Positions 8,025 through 16,853 of a stretch of 64,000 nucleotides of DNA are shown in pieces. Origin of the DNA: Anaerolinea sp. (lineage in GTDB: Bacteria; Chloroflexota; Anaerolineae; Anaerolineales; Anaerolineaceae); assembly GCA_020725865.1 (NCBI GenBank), contig DYEC01000023.1:1-64000 (forward strand), written 5' to 3'. Positions within the stretch are counted from its first letter, which is position 1. The number at the start of each line of letters is the position of its first letter. Below the pieces are notes generated by a model that saw only the letters and a program-made list of their open reading frames with translations, was not told the DNA's origin and did not search any database. The translations under genes and the position numbers were made by a program.

Positions 8025-10025
8025 TCAGCGTCCCAGAAACAGACTTGCCAGCCAGTATGTGCTGATGCCGGCGAGAAAAGAAATCAGCAACAATAACCCA
8101 ATGTTGAACAGCGTCCACTTCCAGCTTGCGGTTTCCTGATGAATTACAGATGTTGTTGCCAGACAGGGAATGAAGGTCATCTGTACAACCAGGAGTGCCA
8201 GTGCTGCGGCAGGTGACAGCGAGACTGCCAGAATCGCTGCCAGTCCAGACCCCTCTTCACGATAAAGTATGCTTAGGGCGGCAATCGTGTTTTCTTTGGC
8301 GATGAAGCTGCTCAGCAACGCAACCATGATGCGCCAGTCTCCCAACCCCATCAATCGTCCAACCGGTTCCAGCCAGCGTCCAAACACAGCCAACAGACTG
8401 TCTTGAATATTACCGCCCGGTATCACTGAAAGTACCCATAGAAATGCCGAGAAAATTACAATCAGACTGCCTGCTTTGCGCACGAACGCTACCGTTTTGT
8501 GCCAGACGAACACCCCAATCGTTCGCAGGTTTGGCAGATGATAAACGGGCATTTCCATAATAAATGCGGAACGCTCGCCTTTAAACACTAACCGGTTGAT
8601 TACTATCCCAAGCAGGAGGACAAGGATAACATTGAAAGCTACCAGTCCCCAAGAGACCATCGCAGCGGAATTCTTAAAAAAGGCGGGCACAAGGAATGCG
8701 ACAACCGCCATACGCGCCGTGCAGGGGATGAGCGGGGTCAATAGAATGGTCAGCAAACGAGAACGCCGGTCTTCAAGGATACGCGCACCCATGACGGCCG
8801 GAACATTGCAGCCAAAACCCAGAAACAAGGGCAGAAATGACTTGCCGTGCAGTCCCATCCGGTGCATGAAGCGGTCCATGACATAGGCTGCGCGCGCCAT
8901 GTAGCCAACGTCTTCCAGTATCCCCAGCGCGGCAAAGAAGATCACCAGAATCGGCAGAAAAGTCAGCACCGTCCCAGCCCCACTGATGATGCCATCCACT
9001 GCCAAGCCGGTGAACCAGTGTGGAGCGGTGGACAGCCCCAATGCTGCCAAATTGGACAGAGGGGAGACGATTTCTGTATTCAGCCAATCCACCAGCGGCG
9101 TTGCTAGGGTGTAGGTCAGCCAGAAAACCAGCGCAAAGATGCCCAATAGCACCATCAGCCCCGCGACCGGGTGAGTGGCAATACGGTCAAGCCGGTCTGT
9201 CAGGGTGAGTGCACCTGCACGGGGGCGGATGGCAGCTGCGCGCACCATGCGCTCAACCCATTCATACCGCCCGCCCACAATATCCAGAAAGGCGTCCTCA
9301 TGTTGCATTAAGATTGAATGCACTTGCTCCCAAACTTGCGGCGCTGCCTGCCTGACCAAACCGGCGATTTCTTCATCGCCCTCCAGCAGTTTCAGCGAAA
9401 CCCAATCTTCCGGGTAGGGGCTGGGGATTTTTCCATTCAACAGGGTGCGCAGTTGTGCCAGAATCGGCTGATGATCGGGGCGAATCAGCGGGCGGTTCGG
9501 TGAAAACGTTGCAGGGTTTTCTACCAGCCGTTCGGCAGCTTCCATCAACTCCCTTACCCCCTGGTTTTTTGTGGCTACCATGGGGATAACCGGAACGCGC
9601 ATAGCCGCTTCCAGCACATGCGGTTCAATTTGTACCCCTTCTCGACTGGCAACGTCCATCATGTTCAGCCCTACCACAACCGGTACATTGAGTATCAGAA
9701 TCTCTGCCACAAGATACAAACTGCGTTCCAGCGTGGCAGCATCAACGACTGCAATGATGACATCCGGTTTGTGGCGGATGAGATAGTCACGTGCAATGCG
9801 CTCTTCCTCAGAATTTGCCGAAAGGCTGTATGTACCCGGCAGGTCCACCAGATGAAATAATTTGCCGTTGTGATGAAACTGCCCGGTTTTCTGCTCAATG
9901 GTCTTGCCCGGCCAGTTGCCAACATGTTGATTTAAACCGGTCAGCATATTAAATACTGTGGACTTGCCTACGTTAGGCTGTCCGGCTAGAGCAATCGTGA
10001 TTTGCCTTTGGCTTTGTTCGGTCAT
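8025..10025 (-). CDS. feoB: Ferrous iron transporter FeoB
   Basis: A 666-residue inner-membrane Fe(II) importer. The N-terminal G domain has the P-loop GQPNVGKST (15-23), DLPGTYS (G3) and NMMD (G4). A helical GDI region follows, then a C-terminal polytopic part with two gate motifs and conserved cysteines (for example GFGCNVPAV and PCTARMAV). The length is slightly shorter than the 770-residue E. coli protein, as in many FeoBs. It overlaps feoA by 4 bases (ATGA) and runs into feoC after one base. Expression is probably iron-repressed through the palindrome at 10965-10991. Confidence 0.96.
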   Translation of the reverse strand: MTEQSQRQITIALAGQPNVGKSTVFNMLTGLNQHVGNWPGKTIEQKTGQFHHNGKLFHLVDLPGTYSLSANSEEERIARDYLIRHKPDVIIAVVDAATLERSLYLVAEILILNVPVVVGLNMMDVASREGVQIEPHVLEAAMRVPVIPMVATKNQGVRELMEAAERLVENPATFSPNRPLIRPDHQPILAQLRTLLNGKIPSPYPEDWVSLKLLEGDEEIAGLVRQAAPQVWEQVHSILMQHEDAFLDIVGGRYEWVERMVRAAAIRPRAGALTLTDRLDRIATHPVAGLMVLLGIFALVFWLTYTLATPLVDWLNTEIVSPLSNLAALGLSTAPHWFTGLAVDGIISGAGTVLTFLPILVIFFAALGILEDVGYMARAAYVMDRFMHRMGLHGKSFLPLFLGFGCNVPAVMGARILEDRRSRLLTILLTPLIPCTARMAVVAFLVPAFFKNSAAMVSWGLVAFNVILVLLLGIVINRLVFKGERSAFIMEMPVYHLPNLRTIGVFVWHKTVAFVRKAGSLIVIFSAFLWVLSVIPGGNIQDSLLAVFGRWLEPVGRLMGLGDWRIMVALLSSFIAKENTIAALSILYREEGSGLAAILAVSLSPAAALALLVVQMTFIPCLATTSVIHQETASWKWTLFNIGLLLLISFLAGISTYWLASLFLGR

Positions 10026-10396
10026 TTTTCGTCAGCTTCTTCGAGAGCTTCCACCTGTATTCTGGCTGCTTCCCTGTTGCCCAGCGCAACGCGCGCGCCG
10101 CGAACAGAAACCAACACAGGTCCATTTCCATAGTTTTCGAGCATGGTAATTTCCGAGCCGGGCAGGAATCCCAACTCATAAACCCGATTGGCGAAATGCC
10201 TGCCGCCGTGTAGACGACGCACAATTCCCCGTCTGCCAGCTTTCAATTCGTTTAGAGGAATGAGTGATGTGGCTGCGGTATCTGTCGGCGTGGGGGAAGG
10301 AGAGGGAGGTTGTGCCCGCCGAAAAAACTGTATCCAACGCCGCATCAGGTGAGGGCGGTGGTGCAGGGAGAAGAGGGGCTTTTTGTGCTGACGCAT
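10022..10396 (-). CDS. feoA: FeoA-domain protein
   Basis: A 124-residue protein with a C-terminal SH3-like FeoA domain (about 42-118) containing GRRGIVRRLHGG, a YELGFLPG segment and GARVALGNREAARI. FeoA is a small cytoplasmic partner needed for FeoB function. The N-terminal 40 residues are a basic, Pro/Thr-rich extension not typical of FeoA. The frame can be opened at a TTG 4 codons earlier, but that codon lies within the GAGGAG ribosome-binding site. ATG 10396 has the right spacing and is preferred. It overlaps feoB by ATGA and follows fur by 77 bp. Confidence 0.9.
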   Translation of the reverse strand: MRQHKKPLFSLHHRPHLMRRWIQFFRRAQPPSPSPTPTDTAATSLIPLNELKAGRRGIVRRLHGGRHFANRVYELGFLPGSEITMLENYGNGPVLVSVRGARVALGNREAARIQVEALEEADEK

Positions 10397-10473
10397 CGGT
10401 CTCCTCAAAAAATCAGGGTTGATGGTTTATGTTGCGAAAGTGCTTAAGTGCTGGCTTGTTTGTTCTTAGTGGA

Positions 10474-10956
10474 TCACTTGCTCCCGAAAGGGTAACCATC
10501 CGGATGCTTTTGGCTTGTTCTGATATCCGCTTTCTCTGCCAGGCAGCTATCGCACAACCCGTCCAGCGCAAGCTGTACGCTCTGGATGTATAGCCCCTGT
10601 TGGTCTGCTATCCTTTGCAAGGCTTCAGCAAGATCGGGTAACTCAAACTCGATCACGCGCCCGCAGTGCTGGCAGGTGAAATGGTAATGGGGCGTTTGCG
10701 GCAACATCTCAAAATGTCCATGTTCTTCGCCAAGGTGCTGTTCACTGACCAATCCCATTTCTTTCAGCAGTGCCAGGGTGCGGTAGACGGTCGCCAGGCT
10801 GATCTTCGGATCGCGGGTTTTAACCAGTTGGTAAAGCTCGGAAGCGTCCAGGTGTTCCCGGCTTTGCTGCAATGTTTCCAGCACCAGACGGCGCTGACGG
10901 GTCAGCTTGTGCTGTCTGTTCGAGATTGCTACATTTAGTTGTTTGTGTTGTGTCAT
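10474..10956 (-). CDS. fur: Fur-family metal-responsive repressor
   Basis: A 160-residue Fur superfamily regulator. It has an N-terminal winged helix (LTRQRRLVLETLQQS to LATVYRTLALLKEMGL), then a metal-binding dimerisation domain with HYHFTCQHCGRVIEF and a second CDSC pair. The CxxC...CxxC structural zinc site is intact. Fur, Zur and PerR share this architecture. The operon link to feoABC and the Fur-like operator just upstream point to iron. I chose ATG 10956; the frame opens earlier at 10989, inside the palindrome, which would be an unlikely start. The operator overlaps its own promoter, which implies autoregulation. Confidence 0.92.
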   Translation of the reverse strand: MTQHKQLNVAISNRQHKLTRQRRLVLETLQQSREHLDASELYQLVKTRDPKISLATVYRTLALLKEMGLVSEQHLGEEHGHFEMLPQTPHYHFTCQHCGRVIEFELPDLAEALQRIADQQGLYIQSVQLALDGLCDSCLAEKADIRTSQKHPDGYPFGSK

Positions 10957-10964
10957 GGTTGTCC

Positions 10965-10991
10965 AATTGAGAATAATTATTATTCTCAATT
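10965..10991 (-). promoter_or_regulatory. Fur-like operator, perfect 27-bp palindrome
   Basis: Two 13-bp arms, AATTGAGAATAAT and ATTATTCTCAATT, surround one central base. The sequence contains a 7-1-7-like core resembling known Fur boxes. It begins 8 bp upstream of the fur start codon and overlaps the -10 hexamer, so bound repressor would block transcription of fur-feoABC. Confidence 0.8.
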
Positions 10992-11017
10992 ATCAACCCA
11001 AACAACGATTTTGTTAA
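10989..11017 (-). promoter_or_regulatory. Promoter of the fur-feoABC operon
   Basis: On the minus strand, -35 TTAACA (11017-11012) and -10 GATAAT (10994-10989) are separated by 17 bp. The -10 lies on the edge of the Fur palindrome. Confidence 0.6.
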
Positions 11018-11103
11018 GTGACAAATATCACGCTTTTTAGGGGAAGGAAGGACGTGGATGTGAAATATTGCGGGACAGCAAGGCGGATTTTGAAAAGCTT
11101 GCC

Positions 11104-11820
11104 CTACTTAAACAACTCGTCCACTTTTTGCAGTGAATCCACCAGGATTCTTAAGTCTTTTTGTGCGGTTTTGGGATCGCGTTCCATTTCTGAGATGGCA
11201 AGCTGAAGGCGGGTCATCAGGTCATCTGCCAGAGCAGGATTTTTTCCCCTGATCGCCGGCTGAACTTTTTCCAGAGCGGCTTTTGCGCTGGTGACCGCCT
11301 GACGGGCAATACCCTGCTCGCGGTTAGCAAGGGCGTTTTGTGCCTCCAGTGCGTTCTGGATCACGGCAGCAATCTGCACACGAACAGCAAGCTTTTCTGC
11401 TTCGGTTTTTGTAGCATCATAACGTTCCTGGACTGCTTTCAGGTCGGCGGCTGTTTTTGTCAACTCACTTTTTGTTTCTTTGAGTTCCTGTTGAAGCGTG
11501 GCAATTTGCTTCTGTGCATCCAGACGGCTGGCGTATTCAGGGCGGTAGAGTAGCAAATAAGCAGTCAGGAATCCAAGCGCAAATAACCCCACAATGATTG
11601 CCAGCCAGCGCACCAACGGCCGCAGAAAGCGTCCCATACGCGTTTCCGGGCTGAAAAGAACGTACAGTGCTCCCTTGCGAGGTGCGGCTGACATTTCGGG
11701 GACGGACTCGGGCGGCGTTTCGACAACTGACTCGGACTTGACAACGGGCTGTTCCATGCCTGCGGGTTGTTCTTCAATGTTTCCTTGTTCAGGGTTAGGA
11801 GTTTCGAGTTTTTCGTTCAT
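11104..11820 (-). CDS. Membrane-tethered coiled-coil protein (third of three)
   Basis: I do not recognise a family. The protein of about 238 residues has a Pro/Glu-rich cytoplasmic N-terminus and one transmembrane helix (about residues 75-95). A long heptad-type coiled coil follows (about 100-170, with LDAQKQIATLQQELKETKS), and then a helical C-terminal domain. The start is uncertain. ATGs exist at 11847, 11835 and 11820. I prefer 11820 because GAGG lies about 9 bases upstream and the neighbouring sister protein also begins Met-Asn-Glu. It follows the sister gene at 11858-12721 closely and is the last gene of the unit. A scaffold or partition-like membrane role is possible but unproven. Confidence 0.7.
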   Translation of the reverse strand: MNEKLETPNPEQGNIEEQPAGMEQPVVKSESVVETPPESVPEMSAAPRKGALYVLFSPETRMGRFLRPLVRWLAIIVGLFALGFLTAYLLLYRPEYASRLDAQKQIATLQQELKETKSELTKTAADLKAVQERYDATKTEAEKLAVRVQIAAVIQNALEAQNALANREQGIARQAVTSAKAALEKVQPAIRGKNPALADDLMTRLQLAISEMERDPKTAQKDLRILVDSLQKVDELFK

Positions 11821-11857
11821 CGCAATCAACCTCATGAATTTTTCCATACGTACTATG

Positions 11858-12721
11858 CTAGGGCGTAGGTGTAAGGGTTGCGGTTATAGATGACAATGCG
11901 GGTGTGCCTGAGGGAATTGGTGAACCGGTTGGCGTTGGCGTGGAAGTTTTCCAGCCGGCTGAGAGAGTTTGCCAGACGATTTCCAGATCATCTGCCGCCA
12001 GAACCGGATTATCGGGCAGGTTGATGTAGGCGGCATTAAGACGTTTTGCCATCTCATTAAGGATGGGTATCTGATACGGCGGTGCTTCAGCCATCAGTTC
12101 CAGCAGTGCTTGCTGGGCTTTTTCCACTTCCCGTTTTGCCAGCACGAAGTTGCTTTGCATTAAGTACATGCGGCTGCGATTGAGCAATTCCAGAATATGG
12201 ATTAGTTTAACTTCTTGCCGTAGTTCAAGTTGTTCTTTTTGTCCATAGAGTGGGGTTACCTGTAGTGCCATCACCTGCGTGCTGATGTCCCCAGTGAACT
12301 CAGACAGGCGATCCAACCGGGCTTCGAGTTCTTTGAGGCGCCGCTGCAGGGCAGCATAGTCTCTGCTTTCCTGGCGAAGTTTCTCAATCTCGCCATAAAG
12401 GTTACGCAGGCTCTCATTTGCCAGATTATGGCGGTTTTCTAACGCAAGAATCTGCTCATCGAGACGGGAAATCCTTTGATAGATACCTTTGTCCTGCTCT
12501 GCCTGTTGAGTTTCCAGCGCTGAGAGGCGGGCGGCATTTTCCTGTTGCCCTTCAATGATTCGGCTGTATATAACAGTGACTGCCAGGTAAACCGCCAGCC
12601 CCAGCACGGCGCCAACCAGTATCACCAGCACGATACGCACTAACGCACGCAAGAAACCCAAGAAAAACCGGTTAGTGCCTGAACGAGGCGGCTGAGAGGT
12701 TTGAGCGGGGATTTCGTTCAT
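11858..12721 (-). CDS. Membrane-tethered coiled-coil protein (second of three)
   Basis: A 287-residue protein of unknown function. A short basic cytoplasmic N-terminus is followed by one transmembrane helix (about 27-51) and an extended coiled coil (about 55-160) that predicts as an oligomerising rod. A helical domain (about 165-255) then precedes a Thr/Pro/Ser-rich tail. The ribosome-binding site GGGAGG precedes ATG 12721. Only 11 bases separate it from the upstream gene, so the two are surely co-transcribed. The layout (N-terminus in, single span, coiled coil out) is the same as in its two neighbours, which suggests that they assemble together. Confidence 0.75.
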   Translation of the reverse strand: MNEIPAQTSQPPRSGTNRFFLGFLRALVRIVLVILVGAVLGLAVYLAVTVIYSRIIEGQQENAARLSALETQQAEQDKGIYQRISRLDEQILALENRHNLANESLRNLYGEIEKLRQESRDYAALQRRLKELEARLDRLSEFTGDISTQVMALQVTPLYGQKEQLELRQEVKLIHILELLNRSRMYLMQSNFVLAKREVEKAQQALLELMAEAPPYQIPILNEMAKRLNAAYINLPDNPVLAADDLEIVWQTLSAGWKTSTPTPTGSPIPSGTPALSSITATLTPTP

Positions 12722-12732
12722 CGTGTGCCTCC

Positions 12733-13620
12733 CTATGGGCTAACTGGAGTTAAGTCCGTTAGCAGGGTGCGCAAGCCCTGTAAAAAGCGGTCAAAAATCT
12801 GAACACTTTTTTGCAGGTTATCTACTTGCTGATCCAGACGGTCAAACTCCGCTTGTAACTGCTCCATCTGCGCCGCAGTTGTTTCCACTTCATCGCGCAA
12901 CGCTTCGGTCTCTTTTTCCAGACTGCTCACTCGACCGCTAAGCGCTTCCATCGTTTCCACCCGCAGGCGTAGCGCATCCACATCTTGCTGAAGGGTGGTG
13001 ATCTGATTATTGAGCAGTTCCACGCGGCTTTGCAGGGCATTGAAGCGCGCCGGGGCGATGTAACGTAGTCCGCCATTGATGACGGCAAGGAAGCCCAAAC
13101 TGAAGATAATTGCCAGCATGAAAGCCAGCAGGCTGAACAGTCCGGCGTAGAGCAGGGTTTCATTGCGGCTGAAAAGCTTGGGGCTGGGCGGCTGTGCAAT
13201 GGTCTCATGTACTGGCGCAGGGCTCTCCGGGGCAACAGCCGGCGGCGGGGGGATGACCGGCTCTGGGACAGCAGGTTCTGGTGCTTCGGCGGATGTTTCC
13301 TCCGGCTGTGGCTCAGGGGACGGCGGGATTTCGACGGGTATGTGAATTTGTTCGATTGCTGTGGGAGTGGCTTCACTTTCAATCATTGGGGCGGGCGGTG
13401 TTTCTTCCGCATTTTCTGGTGGCGGTGCGGGTTCGGGGAAAGCGAGATATGGTTTCAATCGCTTGACCAGCCGGGTGTTCATGCCTTTGACGCGGCGCAG
13501 GTCTTCCGGCGTCTGAAATGGACGCGCCGCGATCAAGCGTTCTGCGAGTTCCGGTGTCACACCGGGCAGGGTGACCAAGTCTTCAAGTGAAGCTTGATTG
13601 ACATCCAGTGGTTTATCCAT
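12733..13620 (-). CDS. Helix-hairpin-helix membrane coiled-coil protein (first of three)
   Basis: A 295-residue protein. Residues about 3-60 form two ComEA-like helix-hairpin-helix units (LDVNQASLEDLVTLPGVTPE, then a second FQTPEDLRRVKGM), a fold that often binds DNA non-specifically. A Pro/Glu/Ala-rich linker (about 60-150), one transmembrane helix (about 156-183) and a coiled coil (about 190-275) follow. Unlike ComEA, the hairpin domain is N-terminal and predicted to face the cytoplasm. It could therefore tether chromosomal DNA to the membrane; that is inference. ATG 13620 has AGGA about 8 bases upstream; the frame opens 7 codons earlier. Confidence 0.75.
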   Translation of the reverse strand: MDKPLDVNQASLEDLVTLPGVTPELAERLIAARPFQTPEDLRRVKGMNTRLVKRLKPYLAFPEPAPPPENAEETPPAPMIESEATPTAIEQIHIPVEIPPSPEPQPEETSAEAPEPAVPEPVIPPPPAVAPESPAPVHETIAQPPSPKLFSRNETLLYAGLFSLLAFMLAIIFSLGFLAVINGGLRYIAPARFNALQSRVELLNNQITTLQQDVDALRLRVETMEALSGRVSSLEKETEALRDEVETTAAQMEQLQAEFDRLDQQVDNLQKSVQIFDRFLQGLRTLLTDLTPVSP

Positions 13621-13715
13621 AGCACTTTTCCTTTCCAACACAGGTCAGGAGGACGATTTTAAAATTTATCCCTGCCGGTGGGCTTTGCAACCAATACGTT
13701 TCTCCCGAATCGCCA

Positions 13716-14561
13716 TTATCTTTTGTCGCTGCGTTCGGGCAGGCTCGGACGGACGGGATACGGCAGGGGAATGTATTCCACGGATGGGCGGCGGGCATTT
13801 GCCTGAGGATAGAGGTTCATCAACTGATAAATTTCGGGCGGCATGTCAGTACTGATTTTCAGCCCCAGGGCGCGCGCTTCGTCCACTGTAATGGGATAAT
13901 CATGCGTCCATTTGCCGGTTGCCAGGGTTTCCGCCAACCGTCGCCGCTCTTCTTCAGTATAGACACAGCAAGCAATGCGTTGAATGGTATCTTTTACCTG
14001 CTGGATGGCTTTGCGCGAAATGTCTGCCAGGATGAGGGTTTCATCATCTACTTTGTTTTTGTCTTTTTGCTCCACCACCTGTAGAATGGATGCTGCCGGA
14101 TACTGACCAATTTGCGGGTCTACCGGACCCAGCACGGCGTTTTCGTCCATGACGATCTCGTCTGCCGCCAGCGCCAGCATGGTACCGCCGGACATGGCAT
14201 AGTGGGGGACAAAGACAGTTACTTTCGCCGGGTGGCGCGCCAGTGCTTGGGCAATTTGCTCTGAAGCCAGCACCAGCCCGCCGGGGGTGTGCAGGATCAA
14301 GTCAATTGGCACCTGCGGGTCGGTCAGCTTGATGGCGCGCAACACTTGTTCGGAATCCTGAATGTCAATGTAGCGAGAGATCGGAAAGCCCAGAAAGGAC
14401 ATACTTTCCTGACGGTGAATCATGGCGATCACGCGTGTGCCGCGCTTTTCTTCCAGCTTTCGCAATAGCTTCAGGCGCGCTGCGTCCAGCATCCGCTGTC
14501 GAATGAGGGGAGTTAGCGACGAGATGACCAGAATGATCCAGAACAAGTTTAAGAGTTCCAT
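13716..14561 (-). CDS. Membrane-anchored ClpP-class serine protease (SDH family)
   Basis: A 281-residue protein with one N-terminal hydrophobic anchor (about 1-18) and a ClpP/crotonase-type domain of the serine dehydrogenase proteinase family. Visible landmarks are LILHTPGG (oxyanion-type glycines), HYAMSGGTMLALAADEIVMD with the likely nucleophile Ser in MSGGT, and AVLGPVDPQIG. These proteins are thought to degrade membrane-associated substrates; the natural substrate is unknown. It lies 15 bp downstream of the rhomboid gene and 95 bp upstream of the coiled-coil trio, all on the same strand. Confidence 0.85.
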   Translation of the reverse strand: MELLNLFWIILVISSLTPLIRQRMLDAARLKLLRKLEEKRGTRVIAMIHRQESMSFLGFPISRYIDIQDSEQVLRAIKLTDPQVPIDLILHTPGGLVLASEQIAQALARHPAKVTVFVPHYAMSGGTMLALAADEIVMDENAVLGPVDPQIGQYPAASILQVVEQKDKNKVDDETLILADISRKAIQQVKDTIQRIACCVYTEEERRRLAETLATGKWTHDYPITVDEARALGLKISTDMPPEIYQLMNLYPQANARRPSVEYIPLPYPVRPSLPERSDKR

Positions 14562-14576
14562 GTGACCTCCAGCAAA

Positions 14577-15272
14577 TTACCAGGGAAAGTACTCGTCAAA
14601 ATATTGCCGACGTCTTCTTCGGAAACCAAAAGGCACCGCAACAAGCAGACCAAACAGGAAACCACCAATGTGTGCCCACCAGGCAACTCCACCCATTGCC
14701 GCCCCACTGGCGGTTGCCAGTGAGAGAAAGCCTGAATACAATTGAGAAACAAACCAGACGCCAAGATAGAAAATGGCAGGAATATCTATGAACCATGGCA
14801 GGAAGAAGAGCGGCACAAAAGTAATCACCCGAGCGCGTGGGAAATATAAGAAATAAGCACCCATCACTGCGGCGATGGCACCGCTGGCGCCGATTGCCGG
14901 CACCGTACTACCCAGATTGACAGAAGTCTGCAAAAACCCCGCCGCAATACCGCCAAGCAGATAGAAGATGAGATAACGCAGCGAACCCATGCGGTCTTCT
15001 ACGTTATCGCCAAAGATCAACAGCATCCACATATTACTGAGAAAATGAAACCATCCGCCATGCAGAAACATATGAGTAAGAAATGGCAGGAAACTGAAGG
15101 GGTTAAGCAGATTCAACCGCGCCGGTACCAGCCCAAAAACTCCGATAAAGCGTTCCAGTCCCAGCGGCGAGAGACTGAGTTCAAAGAGAAATACCAGTGT
15201 GTTGGCGATCAAGATGAGCCAGTTGACAATCGGAAAAGAATAGGAACGAATGGTATCTCGGATTGGGAACAT
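14577..15272 (-). CDS. Rhomboid intramembrane serine protease
   Basis: A 231-residue polytopic membrane protease with six or seven hydrophobic segments. Catalytic landmarks are intact: HGGWFHFLSNMW with the oxyanion Asn80, GASG with nucleophile Ser130, and AHIGGFLFG with His201. Rhomboids cleave single-span membrane proteins near or within the bilayer. The three downstream single-span coiled-coil proteins are obvious candidate substrates, which is inference. An RRRRR-like basic tail ends the protein. Confidence 0.93.
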   Translation of the reverse strand: MFPIRDTIRSYSFPIVNWLILIANTLVFLFELSLSPLGLERFIGVFGLVPARLNLLNPFSFLPFLTHMFLHGGWFHFLSNMWMLLIFGDNVEDRMGSLRYLIFYLLGGIAAGFLQTSVNLGSTVPAIGASGAIAAVMGAYFLYFPRARVITFVPLFFLPWFIDIPAIFYLGVWFVSQLYSGFLSLATASGAAMGGVAWWAHIGGFLFGLLVAVPFGFRRRRRQYFDEYFPW

Positions 15273-15314
15273 AATGTGCCTCTTAATATTTTAGTATAGC
15301 ACAGGATACTATAA

Positions 15315-15379
15315 GGAAGGTCTTGTTTCGGTAACAATAAGCAGACCTTCCACAAGGCGGCAACCTTTGGAAGGTCTGC
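15315..15379. repeat. Three-copy inverted repeat between argH and the rhomboid gene
   Basis: The motif GGAAGGTCT occurs at 15315-15323 and 15369-15377, and its complement at 15343-15351. The outer pair 15341-15351/15369-15379 makes an 11-bp perfect stem. The alternative pair 15315-15323/15343-15351 makes a 9-bp stem. Only one can form at a time. No T-run follows either hairpin on the minus strand, so a classical terminator is not clear. Confidence 0.6.
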
Positions 15380-15400
15380 AGTGAAGTGTGATCAGACGAA

Positions 15401-16774
15401 TTAATCCGCAAGCACGGTTCGTGCCAGTTCTAATTGCTTTCGTACTGCGCCGGGCGCAGTGCCGCCAAAAGCGGCGCGGCGGTCAAGACAGTGGGAAAGG
15501 TCAAGCAATGAAAGTACATCCTGCTCAAAGGCGGGGTGAACCGCCCGCCACTCATCGAGCGGCAATTCGCGCAGGCTCAGTCCGAGACTGGCAGCGCGCT
15601 GCACAACCCGCGCCGCAACGGAATGCGCCTGACGGAAAGGAATGCCTTTTTCCACCAGATAATCGGCAACATCGGTTGCCAGCATGCTCCAGTCCAACGA
15701 CTGATGAATACGCTCCGAATTGATTTTGAGGGTGTTAAGTAACCCGCTCAGCACAGGCAGGACAACCGCCAGTGTATCCGCGGCTTCAAAGACTGGCGGT
15801 TTATCTTCCTGCAGGTCTTTATCATAGGCAGAAGGCAAACCTTTGAGGATAGTCAGCAAGGTGGTCAGCTTGCCAATCAACACACCGCTTTTGGCACGAA
15901 TCAATTCCAATGGGTCGGGATTTTTCTTTTGCGGCATCAGACTGGAGCCGGTGGTGTAGGCATCATCCAGCGTGATGAAGCCGAATTCGCGTGTGGTGTA
16001 AAGGATCAGTGCCTCAGCCAGACGGCTGAGATGAACGCCCAGCAAAGCCGCCCAGAAGAGAAACTCGGCGGCAAAGTCGCGGTCGCAAACTGCATCTATG
16101 CTGTTGGGTACTGGTGCTGAAAAACCGAGCTGCTCAGCCAATGTGAAGCGGTCAATAGTGGCGAACCCTGTCCCTGCCAGGGCGCCGCTGCCCAGCGGGA
16201 GCATCGCACTATGCTCACGTACCGCTTTCAGCCGCTGGCGGTCGCGCTCCAGCGCCCAGAAATGTGCCAGCCACCAGTGGCTGAGCAGGACGGGCTGTGC
16301 CTGCTGGAAGTGGGTATAGCCCGGCAGGATGACACCCCAGTCGGTTTCTGCGCGCGCCAGTAATGCCTTTTGCAAGCCACACAGAGCTGATTCGAGTTGG
16401 TCGCAGGTTTCCATCATCCACAGGCGGAAATCGGTTGCCACCTGGTCGTTGCGGCTGCGTCCGGTGTGCAGCTTTCCTGCCAGCGCTCCAATCACCTCTC
16501 CCAGCCGCCGCTCGATAGCCGTATGAATGTCTTCGTCGGATGGCTGGAAGGTAAAGCGTCCTTCCTCCAGCTCATCCAGTATCTGGCTCAATCCTGCCAC
16601 GATGCGGGCAAGCTCACCCTCTTGCAGGATGCCGGCTTTGTGCAATGCGCTTGCCCAGGCGATACTGCCGCGCACATCCTGAATCGCCAACCGCTGGTCG
16701 AATGGCAGTGAATCGTTCAGGCGGGCGGTCAGCTCATCCATTGAGGTTGACCAGTGGGCGTTCCACAGTTTCAT
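15401..16774 (-). CDS. argH: Argininosuccinate lyase
   Basis: A 457-residue cytoplasmic enzyme of the fumarase/aspartase superfamily that splits argininosuccinate into arginine and fumarate, the last step of arginine synthesis. The superfamily signature appears as GSSLMPQKKNPDPLEL, with the flexible-loop catalytic Ser. The N-terminal LWNAHWSTSMDELTARLNDS replaces the more usual WGGRF-type start, but the overall length is normal. It follows argG by 79 bp on the same strand and should share its attenuator-controlled transcript. Confidence 0.96.
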   Translation of the reverse strand: MKLWNAHWSTSMDELTARLNDSLPFDQRLAIQDVRGSIAWASALHKAGILQEGELARIVAGLSQILDELEEGRFTFQPSDEDIHTAIERRLGEVIGALAGKLHTGRSRNDQVATDFRLWMMETCDQLESALCGLQKALLARAETDWGVILPGYTHFQQAQPVLLSHWWLAHFWALERDRQRLKAVREHSAMLPLGSGALAGTGFATIDRFTLAEQLGFSAPVPNSIDAVCDRDFAAEFLFWAALLGVHLSRLAEALILYTTREFGFITLDDAYTTGSSLMPQKKNPDPLELIRAKSGVLIGKLTTLLTILKGLPSAYDKDLQEDKPPVFEAADTLAVVLPVLSGLLNTLKINSERIHQSLDWSMLATDVADYLVEKGIPFRQAHSVAARVVQRAASLGLSLRELPLDEWRAVHPAFEQDVLSLLDLSHCLDRRAAFGGTAPGAVRKQLELARTVLAD

Positions 16775-16853
16775 CGTACGCTTCCTTTTTGCTTCTTGTG
16801 CAGGTTTGTAACGTTCGCAGATTGGGTGGGTTGAAAACTTGCCAGAGGCTGGT

